Of a DNA stretch of 64,000 bases, positions 12,402 through 22,899 are shown piece by piece (the stretch's first letter is position 1; each line of letters starts with the position of its first letter). The stretch spans positions 1 to 64,000 of the forward strand of contig WHUX01000009.1 in NCBI GenBank assembly GCA_015179025.1, read 5' to 3'. The notes beneath the pieces are model-generated. The model did no database searches. It was not told the origin of the DNA and saw nothing but the letters and a program-made list of their open reading frames with translations. The stretch is from Terfezia claveryi (taxonomy: Eukaryota; Ascomycota; Pezizomycetes; Pezizales; Pezizaceae). Both the position numbers and the translations under genes were made by a program.

Positions 12402-12644
12402 TTACTTTGTAGCCAGTGATTCTTGCTACATTTGCTATATACTCTAATCATGTCTAGTTCACAGACACCAAGAGGGCCTCGCCAGCCCTACCAACCCCTT
12501 ACATTCCCAGATGTCACACCCCATGCTATCACACAAAGACTACATAATCTTCCTCAATGTGATACAGATACGGAAGATGACCTTATTGATATTCTGATGG
12601 AAGATATTCTATTCCGAGGGATGGAATCCTCAAGACACCCTATA
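12402..12644 (+). mobile_element. Family A leader and gag start, truncated
   Basis: The primer-binding region begins 2 nt after the LTR. The gag ATG is at 12450, and the frame stays open for about 65 codons until the fold-back element at 12645 cuts it off. This is the clearest view in the window of the family A gag start, with sequence rich in Pro, Asp and Glu. Confidence 0.85.
12404..12412 (+). promoter_or_regulatory. Family A primer-binding region complementary to its own LTR
   Basis: ACTTTGTAG lies 2 nt after the LTR end and is the exact complement of CTACAAAGT at 12183-12191 in the LTR, about 80 nt past the TATA box. No TGG typical of tRNA priming is found at the LTR edge. The same arrangement occurs in A6 (43369-43377). 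This suggests Tf1/sushi-type self-priming; inferred. Confidence 0.5.
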
Positions 12645-13828
12645 CAACAAATATGTGTGATTGGTGGGAAGGCAGATTGGCGCACGCTGGTGTGACAGAT
12701 CAGCACAATGTGTGATTGGCGGGAAGGCAGATTGGCGCATGCTGGTGTGACAGATCAGCACATGTATGTTTCAGGCCACATATGCCCGCCAGCTGTGAGA
12801 TTACCGAAGTGGGTAATAGGTATGGAAGAGGAGCCCTCATGGCAGTCTTGTAAATATGGACTTGTTTATGCGAGAAACTCATGCTTTGAGACTTATATAT
12901 ATATATATGCAAGAAACTCATGCTTTTCGAGGCTTATATATATATATGTGGGAAACTCGTGCTTTGGAGATATATATATATATATATGCGAGAAACTCGT
13001 GCTTTTGAGGCTTATATATATATGTGAGAGAAACTCATGCTTTTCGAGGCTTCTAGATATATATGCGAGACACTCGTGCTTTTGTGACTTATATATATAT
13101 ATGCGAGAAACTCATGCTTTTCGAGGCTTCTAAATATATATGCGAGAAACTCATGCTTTTCGAGGCTTCTAGATATATATGTGAGAAACTCATGCTTTTG
13201 AGGCTTATTAGTATATATGCGGGAAACTCGTGCTTTGGAGATATATATATACTCATGCTTTTCGAGGCTTCTAGATATATATGCGAGACACTCGTGCTTT
13301 TGTGACTTATATATATATATGTAAGAAACTTATACTTTTCGAGGCTTCTAGATATATATGTGAGAAACTCATGCTTTTGAGGCTTATTAGTATATATGCG
13401 GGAAACTCGTGCTTTGAGACTTATATATATACTCATGCTTTTCGAGGCTTCCAGATGAAACTAACGATGAGTTTCTCGCATATATATATATAAGTCTCAA
13501 AGCATAAGTTTCTCGCATATATATCTAGAAGCCTCGAAAAGTATGAGTATATATATATCTCCAAAGCACGAGTTTCCTGCATATATATATATAAGCCTCG
13601 AAAAGCATGAGTTTCTCGCATATATATATATATAAGTCTTAAAGCATGAGTTTCTCGCATAAACAAGTCCATATTTACAAGACTGCCATGAGGGCTTCTC
13701 TTCCATACCTATTACCCACTTCGGTAATCTCACAGCTGGCGGGCATATGTAGCCTGAAACATGCATGTGCTAATCTGTCATACCAGCGTGCGCCAATCTG
13801 CCTTCCCGCCAATCACACATATTTGTTG
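12645..13828. mobile_element. Fold-back element with (TA)n-linked internal repeats
   Basis: The ends are inverted repeats: CAACAAATATGTGTG on the left and its complement on the right. About 200 bp of each arm (about 12709-12880 and 13650-13828) match in reverse. The middle is a tandem array of units of about 35-45 bp (GAGAAACTCATGCTTTTCGA joined by TATATA runs). Most units point one way to about 13460 and the last units point the other way, so the whole can form a long hairpin. The left arm holds a direct duplication of about 55 bp (12654-12708 and 12709-12763). There is no credible coding sequence or clear target duplication. It cuts into family A gag on the left. Confidence 0.8.
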
Positions 13829-13945
13829 GCCACATCAACCGACACATATTTCCAGGCTTGCGTGAACGAACATAACACGAGAGCACGTGCACCCCCTCTT
13901 TGCACAAGTAACTCAACCAGCCAGTCGGCAGCAGGTAAAGCTGAG
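13829..13945. other. Unassigned spacer
   Basis: A single-copy-looking stretch lies between the fold-back element and the minisatellite. I see no gene or repeat in it. Confidence 0.4.
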
Positions 13946-14055
13946 GTTAGGACTCCCCCAGTGCACTCTCGAGATATCCCCCATCTATATGCGGAGACAT
14001 AGCTAGCTAGGTACGTGAACTCGCCAGAAAACCAGCAGACTCTATGTGAATGTAT
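13946..14055 (+). repeat. 90/118-bp minisatellite, first unit
   Basis: One unit with the landmarks AGGACTCCCCCAGTGCA, TAGGTACGTGAACTCGCC and CCAGCAGACTCTATGTG. It continues at 15518 after removal of the solo LTR, and at 24664 after removal of the DNA element. Confidence 0.8.
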
Positions 14056-15517
14056 TGTCACGGGGGCCCTATTGACTGATAGCACTCTTGCGACTATTAG
14101 GACGGCCGTAATTTGCTGCCGCAACGATATCTATTCCGCAACACAGAATATCAATCCTATAGCAGTAAAGTTCAATCCAACTATAGTCCCTCACGACGGA
14201 TCTTATTTCGCAACACAAAATAAATACTATGTCGCTTGAACATAAAGTTAACTCAAGACTTAGAACTTTGTAGGCTTCGTGTACTCAAGGTGCTCTTGCT
14301 TTCGAATACTCGCTTGTGGTAGAATAAATTCAACCGGAACTACTTGCACTATTTATATCCCGCGGTGTTTGTAGATATTCTTATGATTAAAATATTTTAT
14401 AAAACGCGGGCCTACCTGTCACCTTGGAATTTCTTCCTAAGTGTTATGGCATCCACACCTTTGTTAATGCAGTTGCTATCTGCACTCGTTGTCACAGGTT
14501 ACTAACCCGAATATAGAGAATATTCCTATGTCTGCATGTTATACGTACTTCGCTTATAGCTCGCTTATCCCATTAAAGAATTCTTATCCGAGACAACTAA
14601 ATTCAATTCCAGATACGTTACCAATCCCCGATACTATCGAATTACCATCCGACAATATCCAAATGCATCTAATTATGTTTCCGGCAGTATTCACTTAATA
14701 GTGTCTAGTGTCCATTGAAAATAATTTTCAACTGCACATAACTCTATGAATAGAGAACCGTGGGTCACAAGTAGATTACCATTGGAAAGGTATCAACGCA
14801 TAGAAGATTATAGAATCTTAGTTTATCGCGATACCTAGATTATTCACGGAGTTATTACTAATAATAAGTAAACCTCCTCGTGGACCTATATGACCATATT
14901 AAAAGTCTTATATCTCCATGGGTTTAACTCCGATCATAAAAGGGATTGCAGAAATGGAATCAGGACGAAGAGTAGGCCTAGATAGAACCTTGAAACATTA
15001 AATTCGGAGAACTTTATGTTTTGGCCCTACCTTTGGCCTCTGTCCTAGGCGCACTCCCTGATAGTGTCACCGGACGCACTTTGGTCTAAAGTGCGCCCTC
15101 GGTCCTTCATTTTTTTAGTTATTTTTACCGAATTATTTTCCTGCAGTTCAGGGTAATAATTCAATATTCAGGGTAACGCCAAGACTTCAGGGTAACAGCT
15201 AATATTGCTAGCATATATATGCATATAGTCAGCATATTAATCTGAGTATAACTATTGAACCGTTAATCGGATTCTTATGAAACTTAAACTGTAGCTCCCT
15301 CAAGGGTCTATGGACGTTCCATAAGGGTTTTAACCATCTAGGATGATTATAAACTATTCCGAGGTTCATACCCGTTTCATATACTTAACTCTTATAGAAA
15401 AGTATTAGAAACGTTTGCACTACACTGCTAAGAGTGTACCTAGAGTTCATATAGATTCTAGGGTCGTTCTATAAGGGCCCAAGTACCTTTGGTAGGGCTG
15501 GATATCACCCCGTGACA
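14056..15517 (-). repeat. Solo family A LTR with target duplication TGTAT
   Basis: A 1462-bp LTR in reverse orientation (TGTCACGGGG on the minus strand, ends TGACA). It is flanked on both sides by TGTAT (14051-14055 and 15518-15522). No internal sequence adjoins it, so it is a solo LTR left by recombination between the two LTRs of a full element. It sits inside a minisatellite unit. Confidence 0.92.
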
Positions 15518-15928
15518 TGTATAGCTAATTGCTCTTAGGACTCTGCCAGTGCAGTTCCAATATATCCCCAATCTATATACGCAGACACAGGCATAGCTAG
15601 GTACGTGAACTCACCAGAAAACTAGCGGACTCTATGTGAATGTATGTCTAATTGCTCTTAGGACTCCCCCAGTGCAAGACATAGCTAGGTACGTGAACTC
15701 GCTAGAAAACCAGCGGACTCTATGTGAATGTATACCTAATTGCTCTTAGGACTCCGCCAGTGCAGTTCCGATATATCCCCAATCTATATACGCAGACACA
15801 GGCATAGCCAGGTACATGAACTGGCCAGAAAACCAGCGGACTCTAGCTAATTGCTCTTAGGACTACGCTAGTGCAGTTCCGATATATCCACAATCTATAT
15901 ACGCAGACCCAGGCATAGCTTAAGTAGG
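15518..15928 (+). repeat. 90/118-bp minisatellite, middle block
   Basis: Roughly four units. Long units of about 118 bp contain TTCCGATATATCCCC and ACGCAGACACAGG. A short unit of about 90 bp (about 15646-15732) lacks that middle part. Units share TAATTGCTCTTAGGACTC and CCAGCGGACTCTATGTG. The block ends at the inverted-repeat element at 15929. Confidence 0.85.
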
Positions 15929-16319
15929 CATCAGTAAAAAAAAATTTGCATCAGGATGCACAACATCTTCATATGCGTCAGGTCGCTTCCCATCATTTAG
16001 GTGGTTGCGTCGTGTGCTTCCTGTCAGCCAGTTTGCGTCCCGTGCTTCCTGTACCTTCTGTAGAGACGTTGCGTCCTCTGGCTTGCACGTTGCGTCCCAT
16101 GCTTCCTGTTAGCCAGGTTGCATCTTGTGCTTCCTATTAGCAAGTCTGTGTCCCCTACTATTCATATATTCACGGCCTCTATATATGTATGAGTTCATGC
16201 ATTCACAGCCTTTGACTATGTATGTATTTATACATATTTGGGGAGGCTACAAATGCATGAATTAAAGGCCATGAATGCATATATACATAGGGCATGAAAA
16301 CATGAATTCAATACATGAT

Positions 16320-16853
16320 TGTAACGACGGCTCTGGGGGCAAGGCGACCAAGGGGTACGCCGGGGCAGGGGACAAGGAGATCGCACACGTAGGAGCGCTA
16401 CGTGTGTAATAGGGGAAGGCTGGGACGGGGGCAAGGGCAAGGGGCAAGAGAGGCAGAGGGCAAGGGACACGAGACACGCGGAAGCAGTTGCCGCGTGTGT
16501 CAAGGGAGGCAGCTGGGCTGCAGAGACAAGGCGAGGCAAGGCAAGGAGGTGCACAAGGGAGATGCACCAACGTGGAGAGAAGCAAGACCCTGTATTAGAT
16601 ATACAAGACGTTGGATGGGGATCCAACGAGAGGGCGGAGGGACGAAGATATATATACATGATTCCAGGCCAAGGCCGTGGAAGGAATAAGCTTCCCAAGA
16701 TTCCTATCTCGGAAGCTAAGATAACAATTACCCATCGACGACACCCGAACAAGCCTGTTCGAGTGTCAAATCAAGACTACAATCAACAATAACGAGAGTC
16801 GGACGGAATCCCGTCTGACTCTCAAACCCGGCTAGGAAAGGACGGTTGTGACA
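16320..16853 (-). repeat. B2 3' LTR
   Basis: A 534-bp LTR running TGTCACAACC to GCCGTCGTTACA on the minus strand. It is preceded inside the element by the polypurine tract (plus-strand CTATCCCCCCTTT from 16854). Confidence 0.92.
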
Positions 16854-17013
16854 CTATCCCCCCTTTAGGCTCGGAGCCCCAGCGACGAAAGACAAGGCGA
16901 AAGGCAAGACAAAAACAAACAAACCAAACAGGCGACTAAACCAATAACCCATAACACAACCCCAACGCCGGAAATACGTACCAACAATAATCCCAACAAC
17001 AACGACAATAACA

Positions 17014-20000
17014 TCATTGGGCGGGGCGAGGCTTCCGGGGGTAACGCTGGTGGAACAGGGTGACCAAGTCCTGTGCGTTTTCCAGGTCCTCCGCTGGTTG
17101 CCAGGTCGTCTCCTCATCTCTCAGCCATTTGACCTTATATTGCAGGTGCCCATACCTTCTTCGGGAGTCCAGCACTTCCTCTACCTCCCATTCCTCCTCA
17201 CCTTCGATAACCACGGGGAGAGGTGGAGGGTGTTTCTGGCCAGGGAGAGGGTCGTCCGCGGAGGGCTCGATCTCGGAGACATGGACAACTGGGTGGCGTT
17301 TGATGTCTCTGGGGAACCTCAGGCGGTAAGCGTGAGTGCCCACGGCCCCCAGCACTTCGAAGGGACCCAGGAACTTATGGTCAAGCTTGCGAGAAGGGCG
17401 TTCTGTCCAGAAATGGCGGCTGGAGAGCCAAACCTTGTCTCCTGGCTGGTATCGGGGGGCTGGCAACCTTGATCCATTGGCATACTCAGCTTGCCGGGCC
17501 TGCGCATATCCCAGCTCGGCTTTCAGGGTACAGTGGAGTTCAGCGATTCCAACCGCAAACTCCTTAGCTGGGGGGTGAGCTTTTTGCAGGGGCCCCAAGG
17601 CATCCACGAACCGGGGGTGCCAGCCGTAATTAGCCAGGAAGGGGGAGGTTTTCAAGGACTCCGAGAATTGGTTGTTGGCGGCGAATTCACAGGTTGCCAG
17701 CAACGAAACCCAGTTATCCTGCTGGTAGTTGACGAAGGCCCGCAGATACTGCTCCATGATGGTGTTCATTCTCTCCGATTGGCCGTCCGTCTGGGGGTGA
17801 TATGCCGTTGACAAGCGCACTTTAATCCCCAGAAGCTCGCAGAAGGCTCTCCAAAAGTCTGAGGTGAACTGAGGGCCACGGTCAGACACGATCGATTCAG
17901 GGAGGCCGTGATACCGGAATACATTATTGAGGTAGAGGTTGGCTAACTCTGGGGCAGAGCAGGTATCCCGGCAAGGTATAACATGCCTCATCTTTGTCAA
18001 CCGATCGACCACCATCAGGATGGCGTTGAACCCCGAGTCTTCCGGCAATCCCGTCACGAAATCCATGGTAAGGTGCAGCCAGGGCCGATCCGGAATCTCC
18101 AGAGGTTTCAGGGTCCCGTACGGGGCATGGCGGACAGGCTTAGCACGCTTGCAAACATGGCAGTTCCGTATGTATCGCTCCACTTCCTTCCGCTGGTCAA
18201 TCCAGGTGTATTCCCTGGCCAGAAGCTCTAACGTCTTGGCCACTCCAGGGTGACCCGCCACCAGGGTATCGTGGTGTTCCTCGATCAGCCTCAGGCGTAA
18301 CCCTCCTCCTTCTGGTATATAGAGCTGTTCCCGGTGGTATAGGAGGCCTTCCTGGACAGTGCACTCGGCCAGGGAGATTTTGGGGTGGCGGCGCTGGCCG
18401 GAATCCACTGCGGCGATAATTTCCTTGGCCAGGGGGTCATCCTCGTATGCCTGTCTCACCAGTTGTCGGAGGTCAGCTCTCGCCTCAGCCTCCGCTTCAG
18501 CATTAGCCTCAGCTTCAGCATTAGCCTCAGCTTCAGCATTAGCCCTCAGCTTCAGCAAGGACATTGGCCGCTAGATCAAGGTTTTCGGGCTTCAATACCA
18601 CCTGATTTTGGTACTTCAGCCTTTCATCCCCCCTTTAGGGAGATCTCCTGATCTCCTGGTCAGTGCGTCCGGCTTACCCCCAGCTTTTCCAGGCCGATAC
18701 TTGATCTTGAAGTTGAATCGAGATAAGAACTCCGACCACCTAGCCTGCCGTCGGTTCAGCAGCTTAGTGGTGGTGAAGTACTCAAGATTCTTATGATCGG
18801 ATAGCACCTCGATGATCCCCTTGGCTGACTCTAGGTGTGGCCTCCACTCCTCGAATGCTCGCACAATGGCCATTAACTCCTTATCATAGATCTCGTAATT
18901 ACACTCCGTCGGGGAGTGCTTTTTGGAGAAATAGGCCACCGGGTGGAGGACTCCATTGACATACTGGGACAGGATTCCGGCGGAGACATAGTCGGAGGCA
19001 TCCGTTTCCACGATACACTCGCTATCGGGATCAAAGTGAGCTAGTATGGGAGCTGAGCAGAAGGCTTCCTTGAGGTTCTGGAAGGCGGATTGGGCTTCTG
19101 GACTCCAGTAGAATCGCCGGTCCTTTTTGGTCAGGGCTGTGAGGGGGGCCACGATCTTGGAATATCCTAGAATGAACCGTCGGTAAAAGTTGGCGAATCC
19201 CAGGAAGGCCTGGACATCCTTAAGATTTGCTGGGATTTGCCATTCCTGGACAGCGGTAACCTTGGTGGGGTCCATCCTGATACCTTCTGTAGTGATGATT
19301 AACCCCAGATACTTGACCTCCTGCACATGAAACTCGCATTTCTCCGGTTTCAGGTATAATCCGGCCTTCTCCAGCTTCTCTAACACCTGCCTCACATGGA
19401 TTTTGTGTTCCGCTAGGGAGTCTGAGTATATGAGGATATCGTCCAGGTAAGCTGTGCAGAACACATCGAGGAAATCCCGCAAGGTGTCATTGATGAAGTG
19501 CTGGAAGGAGGCAGGGGCATTGGTTAGGCCAAAGGGCATCACATTATACTCAAAATGGCCATATCGTGTTCGGAAGGCAGTTTTCCACTCCTCCCCCTCG
19601 GCGATCCGTACCAGGTTGTAAGCCCCTCTTAAATCCAGTTTGGTGAACTATTTGGCCTTGGAGAGCCTGGCTAATATCTCCTGGATTAGGGGTAGGGGGT
19701 ACCTGTTTTTGACCGTTATCTCGTTTAGGCCCCGGTAATCGACACACAACCGGAGAGAGCCATCCGATTTCTTCACGAAAAGCACTGGGGCACCCGCTGG
19801 TGAAGAGCTATGGCGAATGAAGCTCTTGTTGAGGTTTTCCTCCAAGTATTTCTTCAGGGCCTCCAGCTCCACCCGGGACATTCCGTAGAGGGGCCCATAG
19901 GGGGGGTCTTACCCTCTATCAGCGGAATAGTATGGTCATATGGCCGGTGGGGTGCGAGCTTTTCTGCGGCCTTCTCCGAGAACAGGTCGATAAATTCGTG

Positions 20001-20804
20001 GTATTCGTCCGGTACCATGGACTTCCACTCCTCCTTCGACCGTGTCTTATTAATCTCCAGGTTCACCTCGTGTATAGACAGGGCATGAGCCTTCAGCTTG
20101 TGCCTCCTGGTGAGGTAAGCGAAAGCCCCTGCCCCGATGAAGCTAACGTTCAGAGGCTTTTGGGGAACAGGGGGCACAGGGGGAACAGGGGAATTGGCAT
20201 CGAGGTGCGCAGGCAGGTGCACCACCTGAGTCGGGTGGATTATCGGGGTAGGCAAGGCACACAACCCAGTGACGGTGGCCTTTGGGTTCCCGCAGTGCTT
20301 TTTGCAATATTGGCTGTTGAACTGCAGGGTATAGGAGCCGAAGCTGACCGATACATCGTGCATTCTAAGCCAGGGGATTCCAAGGACAATTGGGTATTTG
20401 AGCTTTGTCACGAACATTGGGAGGTTTGCCTCGGAGTGATCCCCGACTAGGGCAGGCACGCACGCAATATCGGTGATATCCCCGGAAGAGATGGGTCGAC
20501 CGTCGATGACATCCAGAACACGGGGGGTTTTGAGCTTGGACGTGGGTATGGAGAATTTACTGACAAAGGCCTGGTCAACGAATGCAATTCCTGAGGCTCC
20601 GCAATCTATAAGTGCTGACGTGGTAATTGTTCTATCATTGATATTAAGGGAGATAGATACAACAAAATGCTCGCTGAACAAGCAAGATTCGTCAACAACA
20701 GAAGAAGCGGAAGACACAGAAAATGCAGACAAAGACAAAGGTAAGCGGCCTGGGGCAGGTCCCTTGCTAGTGTCAGTAACTAGGCAAGGGACAGGGCTTT
20801 TCCC
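17014..20804 (-). pseudogene. pol of B2: protease, RT, RNase H, integrase, chromodomain
   Basis: Reads from the frameshift site at 20804. The protease has A-L-I-D-C-G-A-S-G (about 20620) in place of the usual D-T/S-G-A. A frame change near 19870 separates protease from RT. RT keeps M-P-F-G-L-T-N and Y-L-D-D (about 19450). One TAG at 19648-19650 stands where the copy at 34150-34530 has Trp. RNase H follows (Y-F-S-K-K, L-S-D-H-K-N-L). The linker has a one-base indel pair (about 18640 and 18545) that restores frame, then integrase and chromodomain form a 516-codon open stretch (17014-18564) with H-H-C-C, D-D-E and D-G-Q-S-E-R. Most domains look close to intact. Confidence 0.92.
20759..20804 (-). 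promoter_or_regulatory. -1 ribosomal frameshift signal between gag and pol (B2)
   Basis: On the minus strand the slippery heptamer GGGAAAA (20804-20798) is in the correct frame (G GGA AAA). It is followed by a 5-nt spacer, then GTCCCTTGC pairing with GCAAGGGAC and, past one bulged C, TAGT pairing with ACTA, with a 7-nt loop (20792-20759). The gag stop TAG (20782-20780) lies within the stem-loop. A -1 slip enters exactly the protease frame. The copy at 35378-35423 has the same signal. Confidence 0.7.
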
Positions 20805-21941
20805 GACTCATCAACCTCCTCAATCCTGGGCACTGGGGTATCGGAGATAGTGTGGATGGCGAGGGAGCGATTCTTTCGAAGGGGGCAAGCCGCGATAAAG
20901 TGGTCGGCCTTCCCACAGGCTATGCATAGCCCATTATTCCAGCGGCGTTCCCTCTCTTCTTGGGTCAGGCGGGGTCTGCCTGCGGATAAGTCCATAGGGG
21001 CCGGTCCACCCGCCACAAGAGAAGGGTGGGCTGGCTTGTTCGGGGGGGTTACAGGGGCCTGTGGCTGGGGGCGAGGTACTGAAAAGGTCGATCGTGGGGG
21101 TGCTGTTGTAGGGGAGGCCTTAAGGCTGTTTCTAAACCTGGCCATCTTTTGCTCCAATCGGCTGGCCTGATCAATGAATTCTTCAAGGGTGTGGACGTCT
21201 GGGAAGTTGATAAGTGCCTGTCTCAGTTCCACACTTAAGCCTTCCTGGAATTGATCCAGTTTGATCTTGTCGCTCCATTCGACCTCCGCAGCTAGCCTAG
21301 AGAATTCAGCCACATAGGTGGTGAGGTTGGTGTTCTTTTGTCGAAGGGCTCGAAGGGCTCTTGTGGCCGTCCCTTCTGGATCCGGATCCCCAAACGCTCT
21401 GTCCAGGATAATGAATAAGGCGGAAATGTCCGCTAGATTGATCCCTGTTCCCAAAACATAGGGCTGGACTTGGTCCAGAGCCTTCCCCTCCAGCAGGCCG
21501 TAAACGTAGGCGAGTTTGTGCTGGGTGGTTGGAAATTTAGCAGCATCTCCATTGAGCTTAATATTGATCGAGTTTTTCCAGGCCTTGAGGCGGGCCCGTT
21601 CACCATTAAATTTGGGTGGGGTGGGGAGGTCTTGGGTTTTGGCGGGCGTGACAGTCGCCGGTGCCTGTGCGGTTGCGGCGGCAAGGGCACAGTTGAGATT
21701 GCGAATGGTTACTCGGTCGTCTGCTAGGTCCTCTCGGAGAAGAAGGATTTCATTTCGGCTTCTTTCAGCCTTCGTTCGGTGTTCTGGAGCTCCGCTCCTT
21801 GTTTTTACCAATCTTATAGGTGGCAGTGAAGATATCGATAGCCATTCGGCGGTATTCCAACAGCTGGGCAGGGTCTGAGGGTATTGGGGTTTCCCTCCAT
21901 GCTTGGAACCTGTCGGTGGGTAACGGGGTTGGTTCGGACAT
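20780..21941 (-). pseudogene. gag of B2
   Basis: The start ATG is at 21941, just inside the 5' LTR. A frameshift near 21800 separates the first 45 or so codons from the rest, and the frame is then open to TAG at 20780. The central Gypsy gag domain includes A-W-K-N near 21595 and a C-terminal zinc knuckle C-I-A-C-G-K-A-D-H then C (about 20900-20945, CX2CX4HX4C). The length of about 385 residues is typical. The protein would form particles and bind element RNA. Confidence 0.88.
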
Positions 21942-21966
21942 GACAGCGTACCAGTTGGTGGAGAAG

Positions 21967-21975
21967 ATCCAACGT
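21967..21975 (-). promoter_or_regulatory. Family B primer-binding region complementary to its own LTR
   Basis: Minus-strand ACGTTGGAT begins 2 nt after the 5' LTR and is the exact complement of ATCCAACGT in the LTR (22273-22265, minus), which lies shortly after the TATA run. In B3 both sides are changed to ACATTGGAT and ATCCAATGT, so pairing is kept. Self-priming is inferred. Confidence 0.55.
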
Positions 21976-21977
21976 AG

Positions 21978-22510
21978 TGTAACGACGGCTCTGGGGCAAG
22001 GCGACCAAGGGGTACGCCGGGGCAGGGGACAAGGAGATCGCACACGTAGGAGCGCTACGTGTGTGATAGGGGAAGGCTGGGACGGGGGCAAGGGCAAGGG
22101 GCAAGAGAGGCAGAGGGCAAGGGACACGAGACACGCGGAAGCAGTTGCTGCGTGTGTCAAGGGAGGCAGCTGGGCTGCAGAGACAAGGCGAGGCAAGGCA
22201 AGGAGGTGCACAAGAGAGATGCACCAACGTGGAGAGAAGCAAGGCCCTGTATTAGATATACAAGACGTTGGATGGGGATCCAACGAGAGGGCGGAGGGAC
22301 GAAGATATATATACATGATTCCAGGCCAAGGCCGTGGAAGGAATAAGCTTCCCGAGATTCCTATCTCGGAAGCTAAGATAACAATCACCCATCGACGACA
22401 CCCGAACAAGCCTGTTCGAGTGTCAAATCAAGACTACAATCAACAATAACGAGAGTCGGACGGAATCCCGTCTGACTCTCAAACCCGGCTAGGAAAGGAC
22501 GGTTGTGACA
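21978..22510 (-). repeat. B2 5' LTR
   Basis: A 533-bp LTR almost identical to the one at 16320-16853. It carries the TATA run and the 9-mer that matches the primer-binding region. Confidence 0.92.
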
Positions 22511-22899
22511 ATGATAAATCTCATGTTTAAATGTACTACATCCAGCTATTTTCCCCTCCATACTAGATTGTTCACATAAGTAGAGGAGCTCCATTCGACG
22601 CCTTCTATAGAGCAGGTTCTTAGACAACTCCATGCAGGTTCTAAGACAGCACACGGAACAAGTTCTAAGACACATTAAGGGGCTGGGGGATCTCCAAGCC
22701 AGACTAGCAAATCCCCTATTTCAAAAGTGTGGCCGCCTGAGACTTAGAGGTTTTTTCCTGTCATGCCTTCCTAAGGCCACCGCACTATCATAAGGAGCTT
22801 GTTACGACTCTGATTTGTGGTCTCGTGAATGCAGACATTGAGGTTGATATGGTCATTGATATTGAAGGCTCTGTAGGTAGCTCTGCACGCGGATATCTA

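Larger units (their letters stand above)
16320..22510 (-). mobile_element. Family B chromodomain Gypsy element, full length (B2)
   Basis: A complete 6191-bp element with near-identical LTRs and a perfect 5-bp target duplication ATGAT (16315-16319 and 22511-22515). The minus-strand order is 5' LTR, gag, protease, RT, RNase H, integrase, chromodomain, polypurine tract, 3' LTR. It is the most recent-looking insertion here, lying inside the DNA element. A few small defects (a gag frameshift, a pol frameshift, one TAG, and a compensated shift in the linker) make it non-autonomous. Confidence 0.95.

Noticed and set aside
12709..13460. Small proteins from the GAGAAACTCATGC repeats
   Set aside because: Short repeated frames made of Tyr/Ile-rich TATATA translation. 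No conserved start and no non-repeat part.
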